Shown: positions 43,435 to 51,384 of the stretch, one piece after another
Layout: each line of letters opens with the position of its first letter
How positions within the stretch are numbered: position 1 is the first letter of the stretch
Assembly: GCF_012034245.1 (NCBI RefSeq)
Contig: NZ_JAATEO010000011.1
Location: 1-64,000, forward strand
From: Micromonospora thermarum
GTDB taxonomy: Bacteria > Actinomycetota > Actinomycetes > Mycobacteriales > Micromonosporaceae
DNA length: 64,000 bases
Direction of reading: 5' to 3'
Notes under the pieces: generated by a model
Told to the model about the DNA's origin: nothing
The model's input: the letters and a program-made list of their open reading frames with translations, nothing else
Databases searched by the model: none
Program-made: the position numbers and the translations under genes

Positions 43435-44418
43435 TCAGCCGAGCAGCCGCTCCAGGTCCGCGCGCGGGAACGTCCCGGCCGGGATCCGTTCCCGCACCGC
43501 CCGCCGCATGCCGAGCTGCACGGCCGCGTTCGCCGGGGTCGGCACGCCGTGCAGGCGGCCGAGCAGGACGATCTCACCGTTGAGGTGGTCGGCCTCGGTC
43601 GACCCGGCGCCCCGGGCGAGGCTCTGCCACGTGGAACTGCCGGACCGTTCCTCGCCACCGACCGGCCGGTGCCCGACGAGGTCGCCCCGTTCGGCCACCT
43701 CCTCCGCCCGGTCGGTGTGCGGGATGCCGGCCGCCGCGAGCACGGCCTCGCCCTCGGCGCGTACCCGATCGGAGAGGTCGCCCGGGACGTCCGCACCGAG
43801 CAGTGCCTGGAGCCCATTGCCGAGGTTGGCGAGCAGCTTGCCGTACTTCCACCGCATCACGTCGTCGCGGACCGGCGCGACGAAACCGGCCGCGGTCAGA
43901 TCGGCGGCGACGGCGCGGTCGGTGTCGTCCGATCCGGACGGATACCGCCCGATGTGCAGCATGCCCGGGTGCGGGTGGCCGTTGGCGACCACGACACCCG
44001 GTTCGAGGTGGGTCGCGGGGAGCCAGACGCAGACGGCGTGCACGTCGGCGAAGAGCCGGAGCGCGGCGGGCTCGTTGGCCACCCCGTTCTGCGCGGTGAC
44101 CAGCGGCAGGCGCTCGGCCGCCGTCCCGCCTCCGGCGACCGGCGCGTCCGCCCAGGTGGCGAGTGCGGGCGCCGTGTCCTGCGACTTCACGGTGAGGACG
44201 AGGACGGTGTCCGCCGGCAGCGGCCGCTCCCCCGGCCCGTCGACGGCCGGCCCGCGCCACGTCGTCTCCCCCTGCGGCCGGCGCAGCGTCAGACCGCGCT
44301 CCCGGATGGCCGCCAGGTGCGCGCCACGGGCGACCAGGGTCACGTCCCGCCCGGCCGTGCCGAGCTGAACGCCGATGGTTCCCCCGACCGCCCCCGCACC
44401 GATGATCACGTACCGCAC
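43435..44418 (-). CDS. 2-dehydropantoate 2-reductase family protein
   Basis: The 327-residue enzyme has the NADP loop GAGAVGGTIGVQLGTAG at the N-terminus and the family motif LTVKSQDT. VTAQNGVANE and the C-terminal GEIVLLGRLHGVPTPANAAV match the ApbA/PanE family, and Lys in MRWKYGKLLANLGN is the expected catalytic residue. PanE makes pantoate for pantothenate and CoA, but many paralogues act on other 2-oxo acids, so the symbol is withheld. CAGAAT is 6 bases before the GTG, a leaderless pattern. Confidence 0.87.
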   Translation of the reverse strand: MRYVIIGAGAVGGTIGVQLGTAGRDVTLVARGAHLAAIRERGLTLRRPQGETTWRGPAVDGPGERPLPADTVLVLTVKSQDTAPALATWADAPVAGGGTAAERLPLVTAQNGVANEPAALRLFADVHAVCVWLPATHLEPGVVVANGHPHPGMLHIGRYPSGSDDTDRAVAADLTAAGFVAPVRDDVMRWKYGKLLANLGNGLQALLGADVPGDLSDRVRAEGEAVLAAAGIPHTDRAEEVAERGDLVGHRPVGGEERSGSSTWQSLARGAGSTEADHLNGEIVLLGRLHGVPTPANAAVQLGMRRAVRERIPAGTFPRADLERLLG

Positions 44419-44476
44419 GGCCCCATTCTGCCCGCGACGGCCGTGTCCGGCCGGCGTGAGATCGGCGACACAGTGC

Positions 44477-45220
44477 TCAGACGGTGATGCCCGCCTCGGT
44501 GAGGATCGGGCCCGCCAGCAGCAGCGCGCCGGTGACCAGAACCACCAGGTTGACCAGGGCGAAGAGGGTGACCCAGAAGAACGGCGGGAACGGGGTGATG
44601 CCGGCGAGCTGGTCGGCGTCGGAGGCGGGCATCCGGCCCCGGGCGCGCAGCCGTTGCAGCTCCGCCACCGGACGGATCCCGCCGAGCAGCAGGAACCACA
44701 CCCCGGTGTACGCGAACGCCGCCTGCACCTCCGGGCTCGTGTACCAGGAGACGGCGAGCACGATCCCGCCGGTGACCAGGAGCGACAGCACGCCGAAGAC
44801 GTTGCGGATCATGATCAGCATGGCGAGCAGCAGCGCCACGGCGATCCAGAGCAGCAGGGTGATGCGGTTGCCGCCGAGGATCCACGCGCCGGCCAGGCCG
44901 ACCAGCGGCGGGGCGACGTAGCCGGCGAGCAGGGTCAGGACCATGCCGGGGCCGGTGGGCCGGCCGGCGGACAGGGTGAGCCCCGACGTGTCGGAGTGCA
45001 GCCGGATGCCGTGCAGCCGCCGGCCGGTGAGCAGGGCGGCAAGGGCGTGCCCGCCCTCGTGGGCGATGGTGATCGCGTTGCGGCCGATCCGCCAGGGCAC
45101 CCGGGTGGAGACCACCACCAGCGCGACGAGGCCGGTGAGCAGCACCAGCAGCGGGGGCGGGTCCGGCTGCGCGCTGAGCAGCGTCTCCCACAGGTCGGTC
45201 AGGCCGTCGATCGCCACCAT
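44477..45220 (-). CDS. M50-type membrane metalloprotease
   Basis: The 247-residue product has about six to seven membrane helices. The zinc motif HEGGH (about residues 51-55) lies within NAITIAHEGGHALAALLTGRRL, which matches the M50B-like group of actinobacteria. The second metal-binding motif may lie in the GGNRITLLLW or later region and is not certain. Site-2-type proteases cut membrane regulators; the target is unknown. The ATG follows TAGGCT by 8 bases. Its 3' neighbour is the ketopantoate-reductase-like gene's upstream side, with opposite grouping unclear. Confidence 0.8.
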   Translation of the reverse strand: MVAIDGLTDLWETLLSAQPDPPPLLVLLTGLVALVVVSTRVPWRIGRNAITIAHEGGHALAALLTGRRLHGIRLHSDTSGLTLSAGRPTGPGMVLTLLAGYVAPPLVGLAGAWILGGNRITLLLWIAVALLLAMLIMIRNVFGVLSLLVTGGIVLAVSWYTSPEVQAAFAYTGVWFLLLGGIRPVAELQRLRARGRMPASDADQLAGITPFPPFFWVTLFALVNLVVLVTGALLLAGPILTEAGITV

Positions 45221-45321
45221 GGGCGGGGAGCCTACCGCCCTCGTCCCGTGTCGATCACCGGCCGGCGGCCCGTATGGTGTGAAACTGACCGGGTGGTGAG
45301 CGATACGGGAGGTGAACGCAC

Positions 45322-45873
45322 GTGAGCGCGTCCCCCCTGGAACCCCACGTCGGCCTCTGGACGGAGGCCGACTACTTCGCCATGGGCGAGACGAACGACC
45401 GGATCGAGCTGCTCGACGGGAGCCTGATCGTGAGCCCTGCCCCGAGCAAGCGGCACCAATTGGTGTCCCGTCGCGTTGCGAACAGCATGGACGCTGCGGT
45501 CGCATCCGCAGACCTGATGGTGTTCGAGGCGGTGAACCTCCGGTTGGGGGTCGACCGGATCGCGATTCCCGACGTGCTCGTCGCCGACACCGACGACGAG
45601 GGAACGGTCGTCGAGGCTCGGGAGGGGCTCCTCGTCTGTGAGATCGTCTCCCGAGGAAACGCCGCGGCGGACCGGCTGGTCAAGATGCAGCTCTACGCGA
45701 TCGCCCGCATCCCCTGGTACCTGCTGGTCGAGCAGGACGGCGAGACTCACTCCCTGCGGCTGTACCGGCTGGACGGCGGCCACTACGTCGAGGACCGGGT
45801 CGCAAAGGCGGGTGAGACGCTCAGCATCGCCGAGCCGTTCCGATGGGAGATCGACCCCGCGACGTTGCGCTGA
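45322..45873 (+). CDS. Uma2-family (DUF820) nuclease-like protein
   Basis: The 183-residue product belongs to the Uma2/DUF820 group with a PD-(D/E)XK-like fold. It shows YFAMGETNDRIELLDGSLI, then IAIPDVLVADTDD (metal-binding Asp) and LLVCEIVSRGNAAADRLVKMQLYA. The Glu in CEIVS and Lys in LVKM fit the E-x-x-x-K type core. Members are common in actinomycetes and are often laterally gained; cellular role is unknown. GTG 45322 follows GGGAGG. Confidence 0.82.
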   Translation: MSASPLEPHVGLWTEADYFAMGETNDRIELLDGSLIVSPAPSKRHQLVSRRVANSMDAAVASADLMVFEAVNLRLGVDRIAIPDVLVADTDDEGTVVEAREGLLVCEIVSRGNAAADRLVKMQLYAIARIPWYLLVEQDGETHSLRLYRLDGGHYVEDRVAKAGETLSIAEPFRWEIDPATLR

Positions 45874-45997
45874 GTTGACCGCGGCGCCGGCCGGCGTTCA
45901 GACGTCGGCGGTGAAACTTTTCCTCAACATGTGTTGCCTTGGGCGGCACTGGTCTTCAATGATGTCAGTCAATCGATCGGCGTCTTTGGAGGCATCC

Positions 45998-46750
45998 ATG
46001 GCCCGTACCAGATCACCGCTGCGCCGGCTGATCGCCGCCGCTCTCACCACGGTCGCCACCGCGACCGCGGCCCTCGTCGCGACCGCCACCCCCGCGGCCG
46101 CGGCCACCATCCCCGGCATCGACGTCTCCCACTACCAGGGCAGCATCAACTGGACGAGCGTCCGCAACGCCGGGATCCAGTTCGCCTTCATCAAGGCGAC
46201 CGAGGGTACGACCTACAAAGACCCCAGGTTCGGCGCAAACTACACCAACGCGTACTACGCCGGGGTGATCCGCGGCGCGTACCACTTCGCGCGGCCGAAC
46301 ATCTCCTCCGGCGCGACGCAGGCGAACTTCCTGGCCTCCAACGGCGGCGCGTGGTCCGCGGACAGCCGCACCCTGCCTGCTGCGCTCGACCTGGAAGCGA
46401 ACCCGTACAGCGGCGGCTACTGCTACGGCCTCAGCACCACCGGAATGCGCAGCTGGGTCCAGGACTTCCTGAACACCTACCGCTCGCGCACCAGCCGCTA
46501 CGCGGTCATCTACACCACCACCAGCTGGTGGAACACCTGCACCGGCAGCTGGAGCGGCCCCTGGGGCAACCACCCGCTCTGGATCGCCCGCTGGGCGAGC
46601 ACGCCCGGCACCCTGCCGTCCGGCGCGCCGTTCTGGAGCTTCTGGCAGTACACCAGCACCGGCAGCGTCCCGGGCATCAGCGGCAACGTCGACCGCAACT
46701 ACTGGAACGGCGACCGCAGCCGGCTGATCGCGCTGGCCAACAACACCTGA
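45998..46750 (+). CDS. Secreted GH25 lysozyme
   Basis: This 250-residue muramidase cuts the beta-1,4 bond between MurNAc and GlcNAc. A signal peptide (about residues 1-36, ending ATPAAAA) is followed by one GH25 domain. The catalytic residues are in GIDVSHYQGSINW (Asp), AFIKATEGTTY and ALDLEANPY (Asp-Leu-Glu). It has no binding domain, so it acts as a compact secreted enzyme. GGAGG at 45988-45992 sets the ATG. It may remodel the producer's own wall or attack rivals. Confidence 0.92.
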   Translation: MARTRSPLRRLIAAALTTVATATAALVATATPAAAATIPGIDVSHYQGSINWTSVRNAGIQFAFIKATEGTTYKDPRFGANYTNAYYAGVIRGAYHFARPNISSGATQANFLASNGGAWSADSRTLPAALDLEANPYSGGYCYGLSTTGMRSWVQDFLNTYRSRTSRYAVIYTTTSWWNTCTGSWSGPWGNHPLWIARWASTPGTLPSGAPFWSFWQYTSTGSVPGISGNVDRNYWNGDRSRLIALANNT

Positions 46751-46842
46751 GTCCGCACCAACCTGGGGAGGCAGTTGGCGGCAGCGGGATCGGCTGTCAC
46801 CGTACGGTCGACAACTGGTCCGGCTGCCGCCACGCCAAACCC

Positions 46843-46866
46843 GCGGCGGGTCGTCAGGCCCGCCGC
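46843..46866 (-). terminator. Hairpin at the end of the small membrane gene
   Basis: GCGGCGGG and CCCGCCGC pair perfectly around an 8-base loop that includes the minus-strand stop codon at 46854-46856. A further GGCGGCAGC/GCTGCCGCC dyad lies at 46776-46831, between this and the lysozyme stop. Confidence 0.5.
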
Positions 46867-47084
46867 CGTGCCGCCACCGGGACGGTCACCGCGTCGGTCC
46901 GGGTGAGGGCGCTCCGGCGGGAAAGCCGCCAGACCACCACCCCGGCGACGGTGACGGTGACGACGGTGAGCAGCGCGACCAGGAGCGGCAGGCCGGCGCT
47001 GGCGAGGACCAGGACGACGTCGCCGAGCGCGACGAGCATCCACAGTGCCACCCGGGGCCCGGTGTCCTTCCGTCGGTAACTCAT
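46854..47084 (-). CDS. Small two-helix membrane protein
   Basis: The 76-residue product has two membrane helices (about residues 12-30 and 33-52) and a basic C-terminus (RRSALTRTDAVTVPVAARRRA). GGAGG precedes the ATG. It lies 59 bases downstream of the Ser/Thr kinase gene in the same direction and may be cotranscribed with it. I do not recognise the family. Confidence 0.7.
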   Translation of the reverse strand: MSYRRKDTGPRVALWMLVALGDVVLVLASAGLPLLVALLTVVTVTVAGVVVWRLSRRSALTRTDAVTVPVAARRRA

Positions 47085-47143
47085 CTCGTACCTCCTTCCG
47101 TCGTGGGCAGTGAGATACCCCGTACGACGGAAGGTCATGCGGA

Positions 47144-49108
47144 TCAGCTTCGCACCGGCACGAATCCGTCGGCGATCGTCCGGAACGTCTGCTCGTTGGC
47201 GGCCCACTCCGACTCCGGGCAGTCCCAGCGGATCGCGTAGCCCTTGTCCGGAGCGGTCACGAAGCCGCGGTTGCGGACGTGGACCCGCTGCCCGCCCTCG
47301 GTGTAGATCCACTCCCAGTCGGCGGCCTCGTCCCAGTAGTCCACCGAATCGATCTTGACGAACTGGTAGCCCGCGTAGTCGTCGCGCCGGCGGGCCTCCT
47401 GACTGCGCCAGTCGGCCTCGGCATCCTTCTGCGGGCTGGTCGTCTGGTCGATGAGCAGGGCCCGGCCCTGGCCGTCGGAGAACCGGACGCGGTAGTCCTC
47501 CGGCCCAGGGCCCCACTTCCTGCGGTAGTTCAGCTTGAAGCCGGGCGGCAGGGGCACCGAGAAGCCGGTCGCGTCCTTGTGGAGCGTCCAGCCGGCTGGC
47601 AGGGCAGCACCGGTCGTGGCGCTCGGGGTCGGGCTGGCGCTGGTCGGCGCGGCGCTGCTCGGTGCGGGGTTGGCCGGCGCGGGCGCCGACGTCGGCGGCG
47701 ACGCTGACGTGGGTGCGCCACTCGTCGCACCGGCTCCCGAGGGATCGCCACCGTCGTCGTCGTTGGTGAGCAGCGGCACGACCACGGCGAGACCGAGCAG
47801 CAGCACGGCCACCACGACACCGATCAGCAGGTTGCGGCGGGTCGTGTCGCGCTTCGTACCGTCGGGCGGCGGGACCGCCGCGCGCCCGGCCGGCGCGGGA
47901 GCCGGACGAGGCAGGACGGACGTCGCGGCGGGCTCGACCTTCGTGTCGTCGGGCGCGGGCGGCGGTGCGGCCTTCGACGCGGATTCGGCGGCCTTCGGCG
48001 CGGGCTCGGCGGCCTTCGTCGGAGGACCGGCGTCCGGAGTGGACGGCGGCGGCGTGACCTTGGCGGTCGGGGCGGCGTCCGAGGCGGTCGGGGTCACCGT
48101 CGCCGGCGCGTCCGCGGCTGCCGCCGCGGCGGCGCCGGCCGCCGGTTGGCGGGGCGCGGGCGGGGCGACGGGCTTGTCGGACTCCCGCTCGGCGGGGCGC
48201 GGCGACGGCACGACCGGCGGACGGGGCTCCCGCCGGCCGCTCGGCCCGGGCCGGCGCACGCCGTCGAGCAGCGGGATCGTGCGCGACCGCTTCCCGCCGG
48301 CGCGGCGGAGCAGCTTCTCCGCCACCTCGGCGGTGATCCGCTCGTTCGGATCCTTGCGGAGGAGGCCGTTGAGCACCGGCCGGAGCGGACCGGCGTTCTT
48401 CGGTGGCGGCAGCGGCTCGGTGGCGAGCGCCGCCAGGGTGGCGATCGCCGACGGCCGCGCGTACGGGGACTTGCCCTCGACCGCCGCGTACAGGGTCGCG
48501 CCCAGCGACCACAGATCGGCCTCCGGACCGGCGGTGCCGTCCCGGGCCCGCTCCGGCGCGATGTACGCGGGCGATCCGAGCACCATGCCGGTGCGGGTGA
48601 CGTTGGGGTCGCCCGGGATCGTGGCGAGGCCGAAATCGGTCAGCACGACGCGTCCGTCGTTGCCGAGCAGCACGTTGCCGGGCTTGATGTCGCGGTGCAT
48701 GACGCCCGCCTTGTGCGCCGCCTTCAGGGCGGCGAGCACGCCGAGCCCGATCTCCACCGCCCGGGCCGGCGACACCGGCCCGTCCTCGGCGAGGGTGTCC
48801 TGGAGGGACTTCGACGGCACGTACTCCATGACGATCCACGGATCGCCGTCCGTGCGGAGCACGTCGAAGATGCGGACGACGTTGATGTGGTTGAGCCGGG
48901 CGATGGCCCGCGCCTCCCGCAGCGAGCGCTCCCGCATCTCGCGGCGTTCCTCGTCGGTGAGGCTGGGCGGCGGCACCAACTCCTTGATCGCCACGTCGCG
49001 GTGCAGCACCTCGTCGCGCGCCTTCCACACCCGACCCATGCCACCCTGACCGAGCGGCGAAATGAGCCGGTATCGGTCAGCGACGAGTTGGGGAAGCGCG
49101 TTCGACAT
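47144..49108 (-). CDS. PknB-like transmembrane Ser/Thr protein kinase
   Basis: The 654-residue kinase has an intact N-terminal catalytic domain: GQGGMGRVWKARD, Lys42 in VAIKELV, HRDIKPGNVLL (Asp about 139), DFG and APE. A long Pro/Ala-rich linker (about 290-425), one membrane helix (about 426-448) and an extracellular domain of about 165 residues without PASTA repeats follow. The receptor domain (PAGWTLHKDATGFSVPLPPGFKL) may sense an envelope signal. The ATG is 7 bases past TACCGT. It is divergent from accE; substrates are unknown. Confidence 0.92.
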   Translation of the reverse strand: MSNALPQLVADRYRLISPLGQGGMGRVWKARDEVLHRDVAIKELVPPPSLTDEERREMRERSLREARAIARLNHINVVRIFDVLRTDGDPWIVMEYVPSKSLQDTLAEDGPVSPARAVEIGLGVLAALKAAHKAGVMHRDIKPGNVLLGNDGRVVLTDFGLATIPGDPNVTRTGMVLGSPAYIAPERARDGTAGPEADLWSLGATLYAAVEGKSPYARPSAIATLAALATEPLPPPKNAGPLRPVLNGLLRKDPNERITAEVAEKLLRRAGGKRSRTIPLLDGVRRPGPSGRREPRPPVVPSPRPAERESDKPVAPPAPRQPAAGAAAAAAADAPATVTPTASDAAPTAKVTPPPSTPDAGPPTKAAEPAPKAAESASKAAPPPAPDDTKVEPAATSVLPRPAPAPAGRAAVPPPDGTKRDTTRRNLLIGVVVAVLLLGLAVVVPLLTNDDDGGDPSGAGATSGAPTSASPPTSAPAPANPAPSSAAPTSASPTPSATTGAALPAGWTLHKDATGFSVPLPPGFKLNYRRKWGPGPEDYRVRFSDGQGRALLIDQTTSPQKDAEADWRSQEARRRDDYAGYQFVKIDSVDYWDEAADWEWIYTEGGQRVHVRNRGFVTAPDKGYAIRWDCPESEWAANEQTFRTIADGFVPVRS

Positions 49109-49199
49109 CGCTGAGACGGTACCCGGCGGCAACGACTGTCACACCGCCGGCACGCCACTGTGCGGCGAAGGTCAAGTTCCGACCGCGTACCCTGACGCC

Positions 49200-49412
49200 A
49201 TGTCTGCCGAAGAGCCGCTGTTCCGGGTCGTCCGCGGCGTACCGACCGCCGAGGAGCTGGCCGCCCTCGTGGGCGCGATCGTCGTCCGGTCCCGCCCGAC
49301 CACCGCACCCGCCCCGACCCCGGTGTCCGCCTGGGCGCGCAGCGCCCGCCCCGCCGGCGCGGCCCCCACGGCCGGTCCCGGCGCGTGGCGCGCGTCCGGC
49401 CTGCCGCGCTGA
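49200..49412 (+). CDS. Acyl-CoA carboxylase epsilon subunit
   Basis: The 70-residue product matches the small actinobacterial epsilon subunit that stabilises the alpha-beta complex of propionyl/acetyl-CoA carboxylase. It has the N-terminal PLFRVVRGVPTAEELAALVG helix, the VVRSR turn and the C-terminal WARSAR...GPGAWRASGLPR motif. TACCCT is 6 bases before the ATG, a leaderless pattern. It lies 7.3 kb from the beta subunit and 6.7 kb from the alpha subunit, and it was separated from maf by later insertions, judging from the compact mycobacterial arrangement. Confidence 0.88.
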   Translation: MSAEEPLFRVVRGVPTAEELAALVGAIVVRSRPTTAPAPTPVSAWARSARPAGAAPTAGPGAWRASGLPR

Positions 49413-49555
49413 CTTTTTGGTACGCATCGGCGCAGCTCTTCGCCGCTGCGTCGACGACGAGTCGCCCGGTGTGCACCACTCTGGGGCTGCAACTCCCAGC
49501 CGCCACCCGTTAACCTCACTCTCGGAAACGGTGCGGTGACGCGTAGGGAGGGACC

Positions 49556-50023
49556 ATGATCCCCGAGGAGGACCGCCCAGCAGCCTGGCTCCGCGGCTAC
49601 GGCGGCATCGAGGCCGACATCCGCCAGTTACGCGAGTTCGCCGAGAAGCTCCAGGCCGAGGTGGAGCGCCACTACGCGCCGCACCTGTCGTACATCGCCG
49701 AGGACATGACCGCCGCCGTCCCCAACCCGGCGGACGCGTTCATCGAGCTGGTGCAGTTCCTGCACGCCCACTGGGAGACCCAGCAGGCCACGACCGACAT
49801 GGTCTGGAGCGTCGGCGGGGCGACCGGGCACCTGGCCGCCGCGGCCGGCACCGTCGCCGAGCGCTACGGCAACTCCGACGCCTTCGCCTCCGCCCGGGTG
49901 GTCGACGTCGAACGGGCCCTCGCCGCCCCGACCGCCGTCGCGCCGACCGGGTCGCCGTCCGTGGTGCTGCGCGACCCGACCGGCCCGGAGGAGATCCCGC
50001 CCGGGCCGGTGGTGCTGCCGTGA
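49556..50023 (+). CDS. Helical ESX/type VII secretion substrate-like protein
   Basis: The 155-residue product is almost all alpha-helical and lacks a signal peptide. Two long helices (about 18-45 and 58-105) are followed by YGNSD (about residue 105), which fits the YxxxD/E secretion signal of type VII substrates. A second candidate, YIAED, lies earlier. A strict WxG turn is not present. GGGAGGG precedes the ATG. Its stop overlaps the next start by four bases, so it is coupled to the larger partner, as in PE/PPE-like pairs. Secretion would need an ESX core encoded elsewhere. Confidence 0.65.
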   Translation: MIPEEDRPAAWLRGYGGIEADIRQLREFAEKLQAEVERHYAPHLSYIAEDMTAAVPNPADAFIELVQFLHAHWETQQATTDMVWSVGGATGHLAAAAGTVAERYGNSDAFASARVVDVERALAAPTAVAPTGSPSVVLRDPTGPEEIPPGPVVLP

Positions 50024-51384
50024 ACGAGCCCGGAGTCGGCCGCTCGGGCGGCCTCACCGACTGGCACCTCATGGACGTGGCGAGCATGTGGGCCTGCCTC
50101 AAGGACCAGGACACCACCAACCAGTGGCGGCAGGTCGCCGGCTGGCGCAAGGTCTGCGACCTGGCCCAGGCCCACCTCGGCCGGTTGCACGCGTACCGCC
50201 GGGGCCTCGCCGAGGCGTGGCCGCCGGAGACCAACGCCGCCGCCCGCACGTACCTCGCCGAGCTCGACCAGCTCATCGACAAGGTGCGGCACACCCACGA
50301 CGCGGCGGCCGCGAACTACACCGCGCTCGCCGCCGCCACCCAGGCCATCGGCAGCACCCGCACCGCCCTCGAGAAGATCCACGACGAGTACGCGGTGAAG
50401 CTCCAACAGAAGCGGTCGTACGAGGCGACGGCGGCGGATCCGAAGGCGGTCGCCGGCAGCCGCGTCTCCGAGCCTCCGGTGACGGACGCGGACCTGGAAC
50501 GGTTGAACGTCCAGGCGCGCGGCATCATGTACGGCCTCAGCAGCGAACTCCAACAAGCCCAAGTAGCCCTACGCCAACCCCCACCAGCACGACAGCCTGG
50601 CCGCGCCCCCGAAGCTACGGATCCATATGTGGCTGTGCCCAGCCCAGTCATTCCTCCGATCATGCCGGTACCGATGGCGGGAGCCTCACCGTCATCGCGC
50701 ACTCCATCAAAATCAACGCCGCGACCTTTTCCTACACCGCCGAGTCCGAAGCTCGGGCCATTGTTAGGCGGCGCGGCGAACTCCACCGCTCCGGCGGCAA
50801 TCAATACGAATATTCCAGGCGCCGGGCCAGTCGGTTCAGCAAATCCGCCGAGTTTGGGCGCTCTGCCGAGTTCCTCAGTCTCCGGTCGGCCCAACAACCC
50901 TGGCACAAGCCATCTCGGAAGGCCGGTCGTTGGCAGACCAAGCAACAAACCACACGCAACACAGCCACCTGCCCCTAGAGCGATGCCGCCCGGAGGGCTG
51001 ATAGGTGGGCTTCCCGGCGCGGGACTTGGCCAGCCGGCCTCAGGCGGTACCCAACCCCGCCGCGTCAACCCCATAGGTGGCGTGATCGGAGGCGGCGGGG
51101 CAGGTACAGCCCCTGCTGGCGGTGCTGGCTCACGACCTGGCGGGGCTCGCGGATTCCCTGGGGCACATGTACTTCCGCCGATTGCAAACTCATCCGGTTT
51201 CCCCACGGCAATGGGGCAGAGCGCGGCGCATGGCCAGGCGGCGCGCCGCAACGAACCAAGCATGGAACGAACCTGGGATCCGGACCACCCATGGGAAACG
51301 GATCGCGGGGTAGACCCCGTAGTCCTTCCGCCGAAGGACGAGGGACCGATCGATCCCGGCCCGGCCATCGGTTTTACCAGGTGA
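50020..51384 (+). CDS. Mosaic PPE/EspB-like protein with Gly/Pro-rich C-half
   Basis: The 454-residue product has a helical N-terminal domain (about 1-180; WRKVCDLAQAHLGRLHAYRRG, then LAEAWPPETNAAARTYLAELD) of the WXG100/EspB-like kind. A long Pro/Gly/Ser-rich region (about 185-410) and a conserved-looking acidic end (WDPDHPWETDRGVDPV to DPGPAIGFTR) follow. The DNA changes at about 50560. Before it, third positions are nearly all G/C; after it, A and T are common. That suggests the C-half was exchanged. It is coupled by 4-base overlaps to both neighbours. It may be a secreted substrate processed by the following mycosin. Confidence 0.7.
   Translation: MNEPGVGRSGGLTDWHLMDVASMWACLKDQDTTNQWRQVAGWRKVCDLAQAHLGRLHAYRRGLAEAWPPETNAAARTYLAELDQLIDKVRHTHDAAAANYTALAAATQAIGSTRTALEKIHDEYAVKLQQKRSYEATAADPKAVAGSRVSEPPVTDADLERLNVQARGIMYGLSSELQQAQVALRQPPPARQPGRAPEATDPYVAVPSPVIPPIMPVPMAGASPSSRTPSKSTPRPFPTPPSPKLGPLLGGAANSTAPAAINTNIPGAGPVGSANPPSLGALPSSSVSGRPNNPGTSHLGRPVVGRPSNKPHATQPPAPRAMPPGGLIGGLPGAGLGQPASGGTQPRRVNPIGGVIGGGGAGTAPAGGAGSRPGGARGFPGAHVLPPIANSSGFPTAMGQSAAHGQAARRNEPSMERTWDPDHPWETDRGVDPVVLPPKDEGPIDPGPAIGFTR

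Noticed and set aside
50088..50978. Alternative plus-strand frame inside the mosaic substrate-like gene
   Set aside because: Low-complexity Arg/Pro/Gly composition in the first part and no start signal; the annotated frame has coupled 4-base overlaps on both sides.
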